From Parietichytrium sp. I65-24A (Eukaryota > Sar > Bigyra > Thraustochytrida > Thraustochytriidae), in NCBI GenBank assembly GCA_012862575.1, contig BLSF01000014.1, positions 604,386-668,385 on the forward strand: 64,000 bases of DNA, written 5' to 3'. This document shows positions 1 to 13,275 of this stretch, one piece after another. The notes under the pieces are model-generated. The model did no database searches. It was not told where the DNA came from and saw nothing but the letters and a program-made list of their open reading frames with translations. Both the position numbers and the translations under genes were made by a program. Numbering within the stretch: position 1 is the stretch's first letter; each line of letters opens with the position of its first letter.

Positions 1-1
1 T

Positions 2-277
2 ACTCTCTGCATCTCGTTTGCAAACGCTACTCTACCTAGCTCCATCGTTGCCCTTGGTGCTTGCATTCAGCCAGTGTTCACACTCTTTCTCGATGTGATG
101 ATGTATGGCGCTCCGTTCTATTTCACCCATCTTGTCGCGCTGTGCTTTATTGCCTGCGGAATCTCGCTCTTCACAAAGCACGCTTCGAACAGCGACGGCG
201 ATTTGCCAGCTACCAGGCAAGATAAGACGGGAATGTCTCCTTACGAGAAGAAGTTGTTAGACGAGATCGACCCATAA
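2..277 (+). CDS. 3' end of a drug/metabolite (EamA-type) transporter, partial
   Basis: The frame is open from the window edge to a TAA stop, so only about 91 C-terminal residues are visible and the start lies outside the window. The fragment reads as two hydrophobic helices. A segment containing LPSSIVALGACIQPVFTLFLD is followed by FTHLVALCFIACGISLF and then a polar tail ending in DEIDP. A Pro in a helix entry, an 'A.iQPVfT.llD' stretch, and a final helix with a GISL-type motif are typical of the last two membrane segments of EamA/DMT carriers, which move small metabolites across membranes. The substrate cannot be judged. The family call rests on pattern only. Confidence 0.5.
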   Translation, partial: TLCISFANATLPSSIVALGACIQPVFTLFLDVMMYGAPFYFTHLVALCFIACGISLFTKHASNSDGDLPATRQDKTGMSPYEKKLLDEIDP

Positions 278-616
278 GTCTTGTTCGAAACCATAGAGCG
301 TGCCAGGTGAGAGAAGAAGAAAGCGGATTTCAGAGATCAGAACATAGCATATACGCGTTCTTCAACTTGCGCACCTGTAGCGGTGCTGCTCCCTCCAGGA
401 TAGCTTGACTGAAAACTGAGCCACCTGGAAAATTTGTAGATTTGCACTCCATAGGTGATCCAACTTTCAGTACAAACGGTGGATCAGATGTTGCCCAGAA
501 CACGATTGTGGGTGTCGGTTTTTGAAGGGACAACATAGCGTGTGCCCGTTCGGCGTTTTTGCGTAGAGAAAACCAAAAGATAAGAAAGAGAGTAAGATTC
601 GCTATTATTTCAGTGT
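278..616. other. intergenic, no gene seen
   Basis: This lies between the transporter tail (+) and the kinase stop codon (-), so it is a convergent 3' region. Only short antisense frames are present. I see no RNA gene or repeat. Confidence 0.6.
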
Positions 617-3454
617 TCAGAGATTGTACAGACGGTGTCGTCGGAGGTACTCGTTGCCTTGGGCGATGTGAGTATTAATTCTGGATTTCACAAACCCAGT
701 CGAGAGACCAATTTGGTCGGCCAGTGTTCGACATTCGGACTTGGAAGTCTTTGGAATGTGAAACACCTCTTTTTCTTTTTCTGAGCACTCCAACGGAGTT
801 GTGAGCGCGTCGCTTGTGAATGTTGACGTCATACAGAATGCACACTTGCCGCGAACATTGCACGTGCAGTGACCCATCCCTGACAGTTCGTATTTTCCTC
901 GGGAGGTCTTTTGTGCTCCACCAGAAGAAGGCTTGCGGCGGTTTTTCGCAGATCCAGGACGACAGCCGGCCGAAGGATTCGGCTGCTCTCCGGGAGCTTG
1001 CGCAGCACTAGCAAACGGATGTTGCGAAGGTGGCTGCAGATTGTTCGTTTCAAGTGCCTTCTCGATTTTGTACTCAATCAGCTTGGTGCAAATTTCCTCG
1101 AGCTTTTCTTTTCCGCCCACTGTGCTTTGCTCGTTTTTCACCTTCGACCGAGCGTCTTCTCTCGACCTCCTCGAGACGAGAAACGGGTGCTCAAGTAAAT
1201 CACTTGCAGAAGGTCGCTTGGTGGGATCTTTTTCCATGCATGAGTCAACAAAACTTATGAACTCGAGGCTGAATTGGTCGTCTGGAAGGGAAGGCATTGA
1301 TCCATGATTCAGGGTTTGGAGCATTCCCCAGTAACCCCCCTCCATTGAGAGCGGAAAGCGCCCAAGAGCACACGCCATTAGAGTCAGCCCAAATGACCAA
1401 ATATCGCTGGAGAATGAGTATGGGCTACCGTTAATGCGCTCCGGAGACATGTAAATCATTGTCCCAATAAAAGTATTTACGTTGACCTGCTCGTCCGTCA
1501 CATCACGCACGATCCCAAAGTCACTTAGTTTGACTTCGCCTTTGTGGTTGATGAGCAGGTTGGACGGCTTGATATCTCGGTGGATTTGCTTTCGATTGTG
1601 CAAGTACAAGAGCGCGCGAAGGCTGCACTCTGCAATATTTGCCAGTACGTCTTCACAATCGCAGCCCCCGGCTTCGACGACCTCCTGCAAGCTACCACCA
1701 TCCATGTATTCCATGACGATTGAGATCTGCCCTTCCTTTGGGCTCATGAAAGCGTCGTAGAATGCCACAATATAAGGGCAGGCAGGAGCTACCTGCAACT
1801 CATCGCAAGCCATCGCAGAGTCTTCGCCCTTGGCCCCAGTACCTGCCACAGCCCCGGCCTTTGTGCTCTCCAAAAGCAGCGTTTTACGGGTCAGTTCTGG
1901 CGTCCGATTTCCCGTGCTAGAAGGCGGAGCGATGGGCACGAGGTTTGCATACAAGGCTCGAAGCTCTTTAATCATCTGATGTCTCTTGCTTTGCTCAAAG
2001 CAAGGTATGGACTTGACTGCTACCAGGCTCATGGAGGGGACGTGGAGCATTTCGTGCACCACGCCACTTGCTCCTTTGCCAAGTACAGCCAACTTTATAA
2101 GACCGTTCTTGGTGCTCTCGGTCGAAGGCAGTTTGCCGTATGGAGCACGGGTGATCCCGCTCTCCTGGATTTGAAAACCTTGGATATTGAACGCTCCGGA
2201 AGACGTAAATTCATAGGTGTCTTCTAGAGTGTTCGGAGCAGAGATTTGCAAGTCGTCCATCACTTCCTCAAGCGAAAATTCATGGCGGCACGTCTCCATT
2301 CGCTCATCGCCAATATTGATGGAAAGGACGAGAGGCGATGGCGCACCGTCGCCGCCTGTGCTTGGGCTGATTTTGATAGCCAGCTTTCCATGCTTAGATT
2401 CGTGTTGCTGAGTTATAGACTTCTTCGACGAGGGTTGATTCACGGGCGAATTTGTATCGATCATCAGTTTGCTAAAATCGAGAGATTGGGGTCGCAATCC
2501 CAACCCTTTCTTGTGCTGAGACTTTGACAATTTCTCCAAGGCTTGTGGTGACTGGTGCGAAAGACCGCCATGAACATCGTCCCTGAGGTGGACCTCCACC
2601 CGTGTATCACTATCTGGGGGTAACATTTGCTCACTGAGCTTGTTGCTAAAGCTCGCTGTATTTTTCAAAGGCGGAAGAAGGACTGGTGGACGACCTGTCG
2701 CCACAAAAGTTTGTGTTTTGTCCCCAGCAAAAGTTTGCTCTCCACGCCGCGTATCGTCGTCGCTGCAAGGTGTGTCAGGTTTGCCTTTCCCGAAAGAGTT
2801 TCGTGTCTTCCTTTGGTGTGCCTTGGCGAGCTCGTGAACACTAATTTTCTTCTTTTTGAACTCGAATGGGGGTTCAGAGACAATTGGAATACGCTTCTTT
2901 GAAAGCTTGGGATTGTTCCAAGGCAACATGCTTGTTGGCGTCGGGGATTTGAATTTTCGAGCTGATGCCGCCGGTTTGTTAAAAGGGCTTTGCTTTCTCC
3001 CAGAGTCCACTACAGCCTTCACTTCGCCACCATGCATTGCAATAAACGGCGCGCTTGAACCCTGCCCAGCCCCTGTGGAATTTGACTTTGGCTTTCTCAG
3101 CCTTGATTGCTCAACACTGGCCGCTGCGGCGTTGGACTCTGAATCAGCGGCTGGAAGTACAACTGCACCTGGTTTGCCCGACGGACTGTCGCCCTGCATC
3201 GAAGCCGCTGATTTGATTCTTGGCAATGTAAACGACTTGCCACCGGGGGAGTCAGAGTGGTGCTTTGTTCGAAGCGAAGGAGATCTCGTGTTTTCGTCCT
3301 GCGTCTCTGACAATTTTCGAGCGCTTCTTATTCTCCGTCTCCGGAACGACCCGGAGGAGCCTTCCGAGCCCCGCGCTGGGGCAGTCGCAGCTCTGGGCGC
3401 ATTTGCGTGTGCAAAATGTGCTTGAGCTGCTTCCAGTTGATTCTCGCGGCCCAT
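617..3454 (-). CDS. MAPKK/STE-like protein kinase with long disordered N-terminus
   Basis: About 945 residues, using the ATG at 3454; the open frame extends to 3541 but that codon is TTG. Residues 1 to about 440 are low-complexity and rich in Ser, Lys and Pro. The kinase domain spans about 460-755: glycine loop GKGASGVV, VAVK lysine, HRDIKPSN catalytic loop, DFG, and NTFIGTMIYMSPERI in the activation segment. The last is close to the MAP-kinase-kinase consensus, so a STE7-type role in a phosphorylation cascade is inferred. Two things are odd. About 50 extra residues lie between the aC region and b4. Only one of the two usual MAPKK activation-loop Ser/Thr positions is evident. The C-terminal tail has a Cys cluster (CTCNVRGKCAFC). 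Single exon. The kinase call is firm; the subfamily is less so. Confidence 0.88.
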   Translation of the reverse strand: MGRENQLEAAQAHFAHANAPRAATAPARGSEGSSGSFRRRRIRSARKLSETQDENTRSPSLRTKHHSDSPGGKSFTLPRIKSAASMQGDSPSGKPGAVVLPAADSESNAAAASVEQSRLRKPKSNSTGAGQGSSAPFIAMHGGEVKAVVDSGRKQSPFNKPAASARKFKSPTPTSMLPWNNPKLSKKRIPIVSEPPFEFKKKKISVHELAKAHQRKTRNSFGKGKPDTPCSDDDTRRGEQTFAGDKTQTFVATGRPPVLLPPLKNTASFSNKLSEQMLPPDSDTRVEVHLRDDVHGGLSHQSPQALEKLSKSQHKKGLGLRPQSLDFSKLMIDTNSPVNQPSSKKSITQQHESKHGKLAIKISPSTGGDGAPSPLVLSINIGDERMETCRHEFSLEEVMDDLQISAPNTLEDTYEFTSSGAFNIQGFQIQESGITRAPYGKLPSTESTKNGLIKLAVLGKGASGVVHEMLHVPSMSLVAVKSIPCFEQSKRHQMIKELRALYANLVPIAPPSSTGNRTPELTRKTLLLESTKAGAVAGTGAKGEDSAMACDELQVAPACPYIVAFYDAFMSPKEGQISIVMEYMDGGSLQEVVEAGGCDCEDVLANIAECSLRALLYLHNRKQIHRDIKPSNLLINHKGEVKLSDFGIVRDVTDEQVNVNTFIGTMIYMSPERINGSPYSFSSDIWSFGLTLMACALGRFPLSMEGGYWGMLQTLNHGSMPSLPDDQFSLEFISFVDSCMEKDPTKRPSASDLLEHPFLVSRRSREDARSKVKNEQSTVGGKEKLEEICTKLIEYKIEKALETNNLQPPSQHPFASAAQAPGEQPNPSAGCRPGSAKNRRKPSSGGAQKTSRGKYELSGMGHCTCNVRGKCAFCMTSTFTSDALTTPLECSEKEKEVFHIPKTSKSECRTLADQIGLSTGFVKSRINTHIAQGNEYLRRHRLYNL

Positions 3455-4931
3455 TCCGCCACGCCCCTCTTCCCCGACCGCGTATCTCGCCAAAGCGCAC
3501 CTGTTCCCCTCCGAAAACGGAAACCTTCGCTGGATGACCAAAACTTTCCACGGTTTTCAGCGGGAAGAACGCCTCGCCGCCAGACGTGCGCCCAAACCTG
3601 TCAGACGATGCTTGCGCTGACGTCTTCGAGACGCGAACAGCTAGATCGCGAGTCGCCAGTCTTCGTTCCGTGCAACGTTCAAATGGCTCAAGAAAGACGT
3701 TATGTGTGCACCTCTCAGAGGCTCTGTGGCACTGAAATTATAGTACTCGGCAACACTACTCATAGCCGAGCACGTCAGAATAGGTCGGGGGAGTTGTTGC
3801 TGTGCTTGTTTTCGGAGTGTTTGTTGTTGTTGTTCACTGGTACTTAATATGTAGAGCTTTCTGACTGTGAATGTACATAGAATCAACCGAGCCACGCTGA
3901 ATCTTCTTCGGCTTTTGGCTTTTGAGGTGCAAAGCTGCCTCGTCGCGCGTTTGTTCCGAAATCATTTGCTGCGCTGAGCTCCAATTTACCTCTTTCCTTC
4001 TCAATGAAAACTGCTCGGCATTCCCGCGAGTCCGAGGTTTCAGGTCATCCTGCCTCCTTTCTTTGATCAAGACAAAAGAGGCCTTATTCAGGAACTTTGT
4101 TTCACAAGCGCAGAGAAGGTAAAATTAGAGGTTTGGAGAATGACAAGTCTCATAAATGCATTTTGACAGACCACCTCTTTCCAATCTCTGCTTCCCTTGT
4201 CATCATCGCTGCACGATATGCAAGCACGAAATATTGAATCTTGAGAAGCTCGCGACTAACAGCGCAAACAAAAACAGATTGATTGGTTTTTAATGCGGTG
4301 ATTACTCGTGTGGTCCACAGCATGAACCAAACGATTGCCTTTTGTAAACTGTCAACTAACTCTTCAATCTCTCTCAAAATCAAAACGCGTTCACAAGTTA
4401 CCGTTACCGGACATATTTGCTAAGAGTAAGAGTAGCGAGTGTTGCGCGTTCTATTGATTAGTATAGGAGCTCGTCAGAAGCTAATAATGTTAGAACGAGA
4501 AGCGACAACCAAACAGCAAATCACTATGACTTACTTTTTCAACCTTTCAACCTTTGCTTTTGTGGTACTTTTGGCTCGTGAATTTGGAGAAAAGAATCTC
4601 AGTCGCGAGATACGCGGCAGAGATTGGCCGATGATTTTCATAGGCCACCATTGTTGGCACAGTAGCTGTACACGTTTGCTGCGAATAGACATGCTCTAGC
4701 TGCTTTCGCGTGGGCCTATCTCGTGGATTGGTCCGCAGAGACTGACTGGGTGGTTGGTTGTGACTGTGAGCTCGGGAAAGCTAAGCGCACATCAAGTCTT
4801 GTGACATGAAATAGCTCCAAGTTCGAGCTAGGCTTCTGTTTTTGTAATCTAGTGTAGATGAGAGATGGTCGGTGTGTAGCTTCCGGCTGACGGCCACGTT
4901 TTGACGCAGGCTGCGAGCGTCTCGGCGCGAA
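3455..4931. other. intergenic between divergent genes, nothing recognised
   Basis: This 1.5 kb separates the kinase (-) from the hypothetical gene at 4932 (+) and must hold both promoters. Only short frames on both strands are present. I see no tRNA, repeat array or clear core promoter. Confidence 0.5.
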
Positions 4932-5837
4932 ATGGCAAACTTCTTGCAGCACAGAGAGCACATTCGTGCGAGACAACAAAGCGCGCGAGGCGAAGCGCGA
5001 GCTCCACAGTGGAAGAGCGCCAAAGATGTCGTTCTCGAGAGCGTGAGGATCGACGATGAATACAAACGAATGCAAGGCGACATTGCGCTTCGGCACCGAG
5101 GAAGGCCACACTCGAAAGAGCGCCCCGCCGAAGGCAGACCTCCACGCGTTGAGGGCAGACGCAGAAGCACTCAGGGCATAGGGAATCAGCTCCTGCACGA
5201 CAGCTTCACGATCAACAGAGCTGCCATTTTGCATCACGATGATCTTCCGGCAGTTCAGACTCCAGCATGTCTGCCGATGAGGACTCGCACCATTTCCCGG
5301 CCTTCGAGTGCGCTGCAAAGCCGCGTAACCGAGAGACGCGAGATTCGAAAGAAGAGGCCAGTTTCCGCTCAGCAGCCAAGGTCTGGCGGAAAGATTCAAA
5401 CCGACAGCGAAGCTCAAGCGAGACCTGTGGAGAGCGTTGAAGAGCTCAAGCGGTCCATTCACTTGATCCTCTCGCGAGATGGCTTCAAAACCAATATTTC
5501 GTCAGTCTCAGAAAATGCAAAGTCTAAGAGCGGTGAAGCAATGCAAGAAGACACTCTAGAAAACGAAGGGACCAGCAAAGCGGAAGAGTCGGACCAAGCG
5601 TTGAGTGTCCAGGTTCGCTTTCAAACAAATCTCGGCTTTGTTCAGGAAATAAGTGAGCGATCTCCTCTCGAATGCTGGTCCATTGACGATGAGAACGGCC
5701 TTGAAGTGGAGGAGTGGTTCCGTGACCCCGAAGTGAGGAATGGTGATGAAGACAACGGTTCCGACTCGTCTGATGAAAGCAGTAGCGAATGCACGAGTAG
5801 CGACGAAGAGAGCTCGTCGAGCGGTGACGATCACTAG
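4932..5837 (+). CDS. hypothetical protein with RPxSA motifs and acidic Ser tail
   Basis: 301 residues from an ATG. I do not recognise a family. The first 60 residues are charged and probably helical (HREHIRARQQSARG, DDEYKRMQGDIALR). Residues 110-150 carry two RPxSA-type motifs (RPSSALQ, KRPVSAQ). These are common in axonemal and basal-body proteins but prove nothing alone. The last 50 residues are almost entirely Asp, Glu and Ser. A 248-residue frame on the opposite strand overlaps it. I prefer this strand because of the ATG, the amino-acid bias that changes smoothly along the protein, and the same RPxSA style in the gene at 23793. No function is proposed. Confidence 0.6.
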   Translation: MANFLQHREHIRARQQSARGEARAPQWKSAKDVVLESVRIDDEYKRMQGDIALRHRGRPHSKERPAEGRPPRVEGRRRSTQGIGNQLLHDSFTINRAAILHHDDLPAVQTPACLPMRTRTISRPSSALQSRVTERREIRKKRPVSAQQPRSGGKIQTDSEAQARPVESVEELKRSIHLILSRDGFKTNISSVSENAKSKSGEAMQEDTLENEGTSKAEESDQALSVQVRFQTNLGFVQEISERSPLECWSIDDENGLEVEEWFRDPEVRNGDEDNGSDSSDESSSECTSSDEESSSSGDDH

Positions 5838-6264
5838 GCAGCGAGCATATTGTGGGTTTCTAGATGTGGTATCTTAAGAAACGTGTGATACATGCTTTTT
5901 ATTATTTAGTTTGTGATCTGTAGAACTTGCGATCAATTTTGTTGCACAACCGTTTTTTTAATGTTCTATAAAAAATCAACTTTTCAGAACGCCGCCGTCT
6001 GCTGCAAGAAACGAACGAGGGAACCCCTCGGTTGCGAACAGAGATACAGTGCCCCAAGTTCAGAACAAACTAACTTTTGCACTTTTTTGCGAGAAGACGT
6101 TGTGAAAATGTACCCTGGGATTGGCGAACTCAACGGCGATGATGTTTCGTTGAGATGAGCATGAGCATGACATATATGTCACTTTGAACAACTACTGGTA
6201 CAAGCTCATTTTACTTGAAAGTCAATTTCTTGAGCAAGGAAGAAGGAGAGACGCCCATTTCGCT
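5838..6264. other. convergent intergenic region, AT-richer, no gene seen
   Basis: The 3' flanks of two convergent genes meet here. The sequence is AT-rich around 5870-5970 (runs of T, TTTTTATTATTTAG), consistent with poly(A)/termination sequence. Nothing else is recognised. Confidence 0.4.
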
Positions 6265-7953
6265 CTATCCAAGCGGGTCGTAAACGAACTCCCAAGCGTC
6301 CTTGTACTCACGGCCCCAATATGGATGCCCGCCACCATACGCTCCATTCAGATGAGACCATTCAGGGCCGCCAAAGTACCTCATGTAGTCATACGGATAG
6401 TTGGACTGAGCCTCGAGGATGAGCTTCTGACCGACATCGTGCATGTACCCTCGAATACGGTGAATGTACCCAGAAAAAGTTGATTTCCTCGTACCAACAA
6501 AAACCCTGGCGCGCGCACAGACCAAGCTCTCAATACAACCAATCCAAATATCAGGTGTGTCTTTGCCAAGAAGTTCGTCGAAGAAGTCGCTCAAGAAGTA
6601 CACGTTGTCGCGTCCCCATTCCGCTTTCATCGGCTCAAACCAAGTGTGGCTCGCTCTTGTCACCATCGCATGAGGGTCTGCCCAGTACTTTTTAGTCTCC
6701 TTCTCGTTACTGAGCTCGTCAGTGCTAATGTAAATCTTTTCACCAGGCTTGAAAAGGCGCTTAGTATTCTCTACAATGCCCTCGGCAGGAGTCCAGGCTT
6801 CTTTGAATTGAAACTCGTTGCGTCGAATGTGCAGGCAGCTAAACTCAAAATCCCCAAGTTTGTTGATAATCCTTTCAGCTCGTTCCAGAATATCCTCCCG
6901 GAAGTGCACATGATCTCGGATAATGCGCTTTACTCTGCGGCCCAGCTGTGGGTCGCGAAAGTATACGAATGTGTAAAAGTGGCCAAGAAGATTGTGTGGA
7001 AAGTGCATGATGCGCGAATTTTCAATGATTGGCGAGTCCACATTGAATGAGGTCAACCTACGGGAGAACTCTTTGAACCAATTCGATTCCGCGCGAGAAA
7101 AGTCAGCTCCTTGGCCTGTACGAAGGTTTTGGCCATTCTCAGGACAGTTTGGAATGCAGTATACAACTTGGCCACCAATCATGTCCTTCCGCCAGTGTTT
7201 GCCGGTGTCGTAAACGCCAGGCATCTGTGCCAATCCTTCAAAATAGCGGTCAAGTGAGGAATGGATTTTCCCGGCACTAGGCCTCTCCTTCTGAAACCTT
7301 CCAAAGTCGACCAAGTCGAAAAATTCGTCGTATGTGACAGCAGAGATTCCGCGACGAAGATCTTCGTAATCAAAGTAGCTCGCCAAGGAGCTCTTTCCCC
7401 TCAGATACATGTCCATCTCCGGAGGCATCACCAGGGTTCGGTTCAACGCCACGGCAAGAGCGGCGGCCATCTCCAGGCTCATACGAATGTTGTTGAATCC
7501 TCCGCGCCAAGGGCTAAACGTAATAAACTTCTCCCTTGGAGGAATGGGGTCTTTTGGCCATTTCGGCTTGGTTTCAAGCCAATACCTCGAATTTCGTCGA
7601 AACAACAGTTCGCGAACTAGCGCGTCGTTCTCCATTGTCAACTCTTCATGCAGCTTGGTCCCGTTAAAGTACTTATCATCAGCTGGATCGTCCGTGGGCA
7701 GCGAGAGGGTTCCTTTCACATCGGGACCATTCGGCACCAAATTCTGCTCCCTCTCGACAACTCCTCTGCTCCATCGCAGCATTTGCTCTTCCTTTTCCCG
7801 CAGTCTGTTTCGCAAATAGTCCACAGAGACCGTCTCTCCATTGCTGGTCACCGATGCATACATGAACAGCAATGCAAACCCTCCCACTATACCAACGGCC
7901 AGCAGAAACCGTAAGTACGTGGTTTGCGCCGACATCCTCGCTCCGCCGCGCAT
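6265..7953 (-). CDS. type II membrane glycosyltransferase, protein O-fucosyltransferase-like
   Basis: 562 residues from the ATG at 7953 (frame open to 8031, but that codon is TTG; a second ATG is at 7935). The N-terminus has a short basic stretch then a membrane anchor at about residues 12-32 (FLLAVGIVGGFALLFMYAS), so a Golgi/ER type II topology is expected. Downstream, WRGGFNNIRMSLEMAAALA is the GDP-fucose-binding entry motif of the PF10250 O-fucosyltransferase superfamily. CLHIRRNEF matches its conserved Arg-containing strand, and ARVFVGTRKSTFSGYIHRIRG is the typical C-terminal nucleotide-sugar motif. Likely activity: transfer of fucose, or another GDP-linked sugar, to protein or glycan. 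The acceptor is unknown. Single exon, with no sign of damage. Confidence 0.82.
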   Translation of the reverse strand: MRGGARMSAQTTYLRFLLAVGIVGGFALLFMYASVTSNGETVSVDYLRNRLREKEEQMLRWSRGVVEREQNLVPNGPDVKGTLSLPTDDPADDKYFNGTKLHEELTMENDALVRELLFRRNSRYWLETKPKWPKDPIPPREKFITFSPWRGGFNNIRMSLEMAAALAVALNRTLVMPPEMDMYLRGKSSLASYFDYEDLRRGISAVTYDEFFDLVDFGRFQKERPSAGKIHSSLDRYFEGLAQMPGVYDTGKHWRKDMIGGQVVYCIPNCPENGQNLRTGQGADFSRAESNWFKEFSRRLTSFNVDSPIIENSRIMHFPHNLLGHFYTFVYFRDPQLGRRVKRIIRDHVHFREDILERAERIINKLGDFEFSCLHIRRNEFQFKEAWTPAEGIVENTKRLFKPGEKIYISTDELSNEKETKKYWADPHAMVTRASHTWFEPMKAEWGRDNVYFLSDFFDELLGKDTPDIWIGCIESLVCARARVFVGTRKSTFSGYIHRIRGYMHDVGQKLILEAQSNYPYDYMRYFGGPEWSHLNGAYGGGHPYWGREYKDAWEFVYDPLG

Positions 7954-8031
7954 TTTACCGCCACCGCGCGCGGACACTTTCCGCCCAGAGCAGCTACTGA
8001 TCGGGCGATACGGTGATCGGCAGGCAGCCAA

Positions 8032-8727
8032 CGCGCGCGCGATTCACCGGGACCTGCGCAGGTCTTCCGCGCCCAACGCCAACGCGACCAGATGGGACGC
8101 GCCACGCGTTGCAGTTCCGGACAAATTTGGTCCTGCACACAACCCCATGGAGAGCTACAGTTTAGACTGAGTGAACACTATCGAGGGGATGAGTCTTGGG
8201 GAGTATGGTTTCGTCTAGCACGCCGTATGATGAGGTGGAGTAAGGGTCGGGAGTTGAGCAGTAAGAGAGTGCTAGAGGTAGGGAGATGTGGGTGATAATA
8301 GTGACACCCTGGGTGACGAGGCTTGAGGCTGCGTGGCGTCGCGAGTTTTTAATCTGTTTGATTTTGGAAGAACGGACAAAATTTGTCCTGGAGTTTCGGC
8401 CTAAGAAGGAATGCGGGGAAAGATCCATATGCATGGATACCATTTACAATAAGACATTCGAATTTTGAATTTTGTTCGACAGCACTGCCGAAAATATTTG
8501 TGCTCTGTCGCACACTCACTCACTCAACAGTCTCAACAGTACGCGAGTACCCCAGCAACTAGGTCCTCGGCTAGTTGCAATTTGCCGTTTCGCGAACATC
8601 GGCTCAATATCGCTCGCGTTTAAGCCAAGTTCAAGTATAACTTGCCACTGTTTCGGGTACGTGAGGCATAGACGCTCAAGCAAGTGTTCGAGTTGGCATA
8701 ACTCGTCAGCATTGCGGCAGAACGGAA
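8032..8727. other. divergent promoter region, no gene seen
   Basis: This lies between the glycosyltransferase (-) and the four-exon gene (+). The part nearest 7960-8060 is GC- and CG-rich (CGCGCGCG runs). Only short frames elsewhere. Confidence 0.45.
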
Positions 8728-9996
8728 ATGGCGGACGAGGGCTCAGGGTTGGAGAAGAAGGGAGATTATTCGTACGATGATAGTGAGTAAGTTAACTTTG
8801 GGCAGGGTTCGGTTTGGTCTCAGCTGGACGGTTTGATGGAAGAAGAGTCTAATGTGTTTGACAGACAGCACGCTGCCACGCAGAGCTTGCTGCAGAGCCT
8901 TGGTGTTGGCCGACGAAAGTCCACGCTTTCGAAGGAAGAGGTGAGTTTGTGATAAGACTAGTGCGAACGGGAATGGCAGTCAATTGCGAAATCATTCTGC
9001 CGCAGCTGATGGGCTACAGGGTCTAACGCGCGAGCATGCTTGATAGGTGTACAAATTAGCTATGGAGAAGGTGCTGTCGAAGACGGACTTGATCGGGGTG
9101 AATCCGAAGAAAATCCGCGAAGAGCTCGAAGCGGAGCAGGATGCCTCACTGGAGCACATGAGCGTAGAGATTAGGTGGGTTTTTCTTGTCACAACAAGCT
9201 ATTCTGAACTTGACTATGACCTCTCACTGACGCATTCGGTCTTGTTATTTCTTTGACACTCAGGAAAGCTGTGATGGCAGCTCGAACATCGAAAAGTTCA
9301 TCAGACTCCGTCACAAACGAAGAAAAAGCTCATGAATCAGCGCACAGCACGAGTGGCGGAAGCGGCCCCAAGGCAGCGGTATTGGGACACCTTGGCAAAC
9401 AGGAAGACGCACCGCAAACGAGCGGAACAGTAGATCTCACGACTGTCACCACAAAGTTGGAGGGAGGTCCATCGTCTATCGACGCGAAGATCGGACTTGA
9501 AGCCGGTTCTTCGCAGGAGTCGCAGGACGTGACGAAATTGGAGGCTGTAGACTGTCGTCACGTGCGGGGGAAGGAGGGCACAAACGAATGCATGCCGCTA
9601 ATTTTTCCCAAATCACTGGCAGGAAAAAGCACGGTCCCAGTTCTTGTGGAGATCAGAAACGAGGGAAGTGCGGAGCCGGCGCTGGATTTTCGTGGAGACT
9701 CAGGATCGATTGGGAGAGTTCAGATGATGACGTCTTCCGGGGAGTGGGATCAGCCTCTGATGACTAAAAAGCGCAAGCTCATTTCGACCAACAGCAAGGT
9801 GTGGGCACAACATGCTGGTCGGAATTTCGGGAAAGGGAGTAAAATGCAACTTGATATTAAAGGACACAAGTACATGGGCGTCATGATGCCGAGTAGCGTG
9901 ACGCTCCTGTCCGTCTCTGTTAGCAACCAGAAGGAGGCGAAGGTAAACGGTGTTTTCAACCACTACCTGAAAGTGAACGGCGAGGAAGGGGAGTGA
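8728..9996 (+). CDS. four-exon gene, hypothetical protein (331 aa)
   Basis: I assembled four exons by eye: 8728-8786, 8865-8940, 9047-9174 and 9264-9996. Introns are 78, 106 and 89 bp, with donors GTAAGT, GTGAGT, GTGGGT and acceptors GACAG, GATAG, ACTCAG. Phases fit throughout (E from GA|A, phase 0, R from AG|G), and the total of 996 nt is exactly 332 codons including the stop. The protein starts MADEGSGLEKKGDYSYDD and continues with a charged helical part (YKLAMEKVLSKTDL, IREELEAEQDAS). It ends in a polar region with a KKRKL basic cluster that could be a nuclear signal. I do not recognise the family. It is one of three genes here with supported introns. A 3' SYDDSE/QHAAT junction using a shorter intron was rejected because it breaks the frame. 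Confidence 0.72.
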
Positions 9997-10494
9997 ACTT
10001 GCGCAAGCTAGCCGCCTGAAGTCATTTTGTATGGCGCGATTTCGACTGCGGACGAAGATCGGCACACTTGTTTGCAGCTGCGGTCTACAATTGCGCGAAT
10101 GCAGTTGTGAGCAAGCATTCGAAAGCCGGGTCAGATAAAGCGCTAAAAATTGTGTATTTGATTACTTGCAACTCTCAATCCTTTTCATTTCAAATATTAT
10201 AAATCGCTCTTACTCCAGCAAGGCAGGACACTCCCCCGCAACCCGGGCTGGTGGGAGAACCTTCGCGAAACGTTACCAGCGAGAGCAGGATCCCACCGGC
10301 CGGAGCAGAAGCGCAAGCGGCGGAGACAGCGGGAGGTGGTTAGATTTTTTACTTGCTCATAATTGTACATTTTGAGTTTAACAAAAAGTAGATAATAAAA
10401 AGGGCAAGAGCACAAGTGGGAAACAGAGAAAGTTTTCTTTCCAAGAGATAAGGGAACTAGTTACAAAAGACGCTTGCTACACACCGCGTCGCGT
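9997..10494. other. convergent intergenic region, no gene seen
   Basis: This contains the 3' flanks of the four-exon gene (+) and histone H4 (-). An AATAAAAAGG-like stretch near 10395 and other AT-rich patches may serve polyadenylation on either strand. I saw no obvious metazoan-type histone stem-loop. Confidence 0.35.

Positions 10495-13275
<2,781 letters not shown>

Noticed and set aside
2856-3425. 189-residue plus-strand frame inside the kinase gene
   Set aside because: Antisense to the Ser-rich N-terminus of the kinase. No start context or similarity.
4716-5462. 248-residue minus-strand open frame
   Set aside because: It overlaps the hypothetical gene at 4932, has irregular composition and no ATG context or motif. 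Treated as a shadow frame.
8783-8805. 23-nt intron in the gene at 8728 (GTGAGT...GGGCAG)
   Set aside because: It does not keep the reading frame. The 78-bp intron 8787-8864 has better ends and restores phase.
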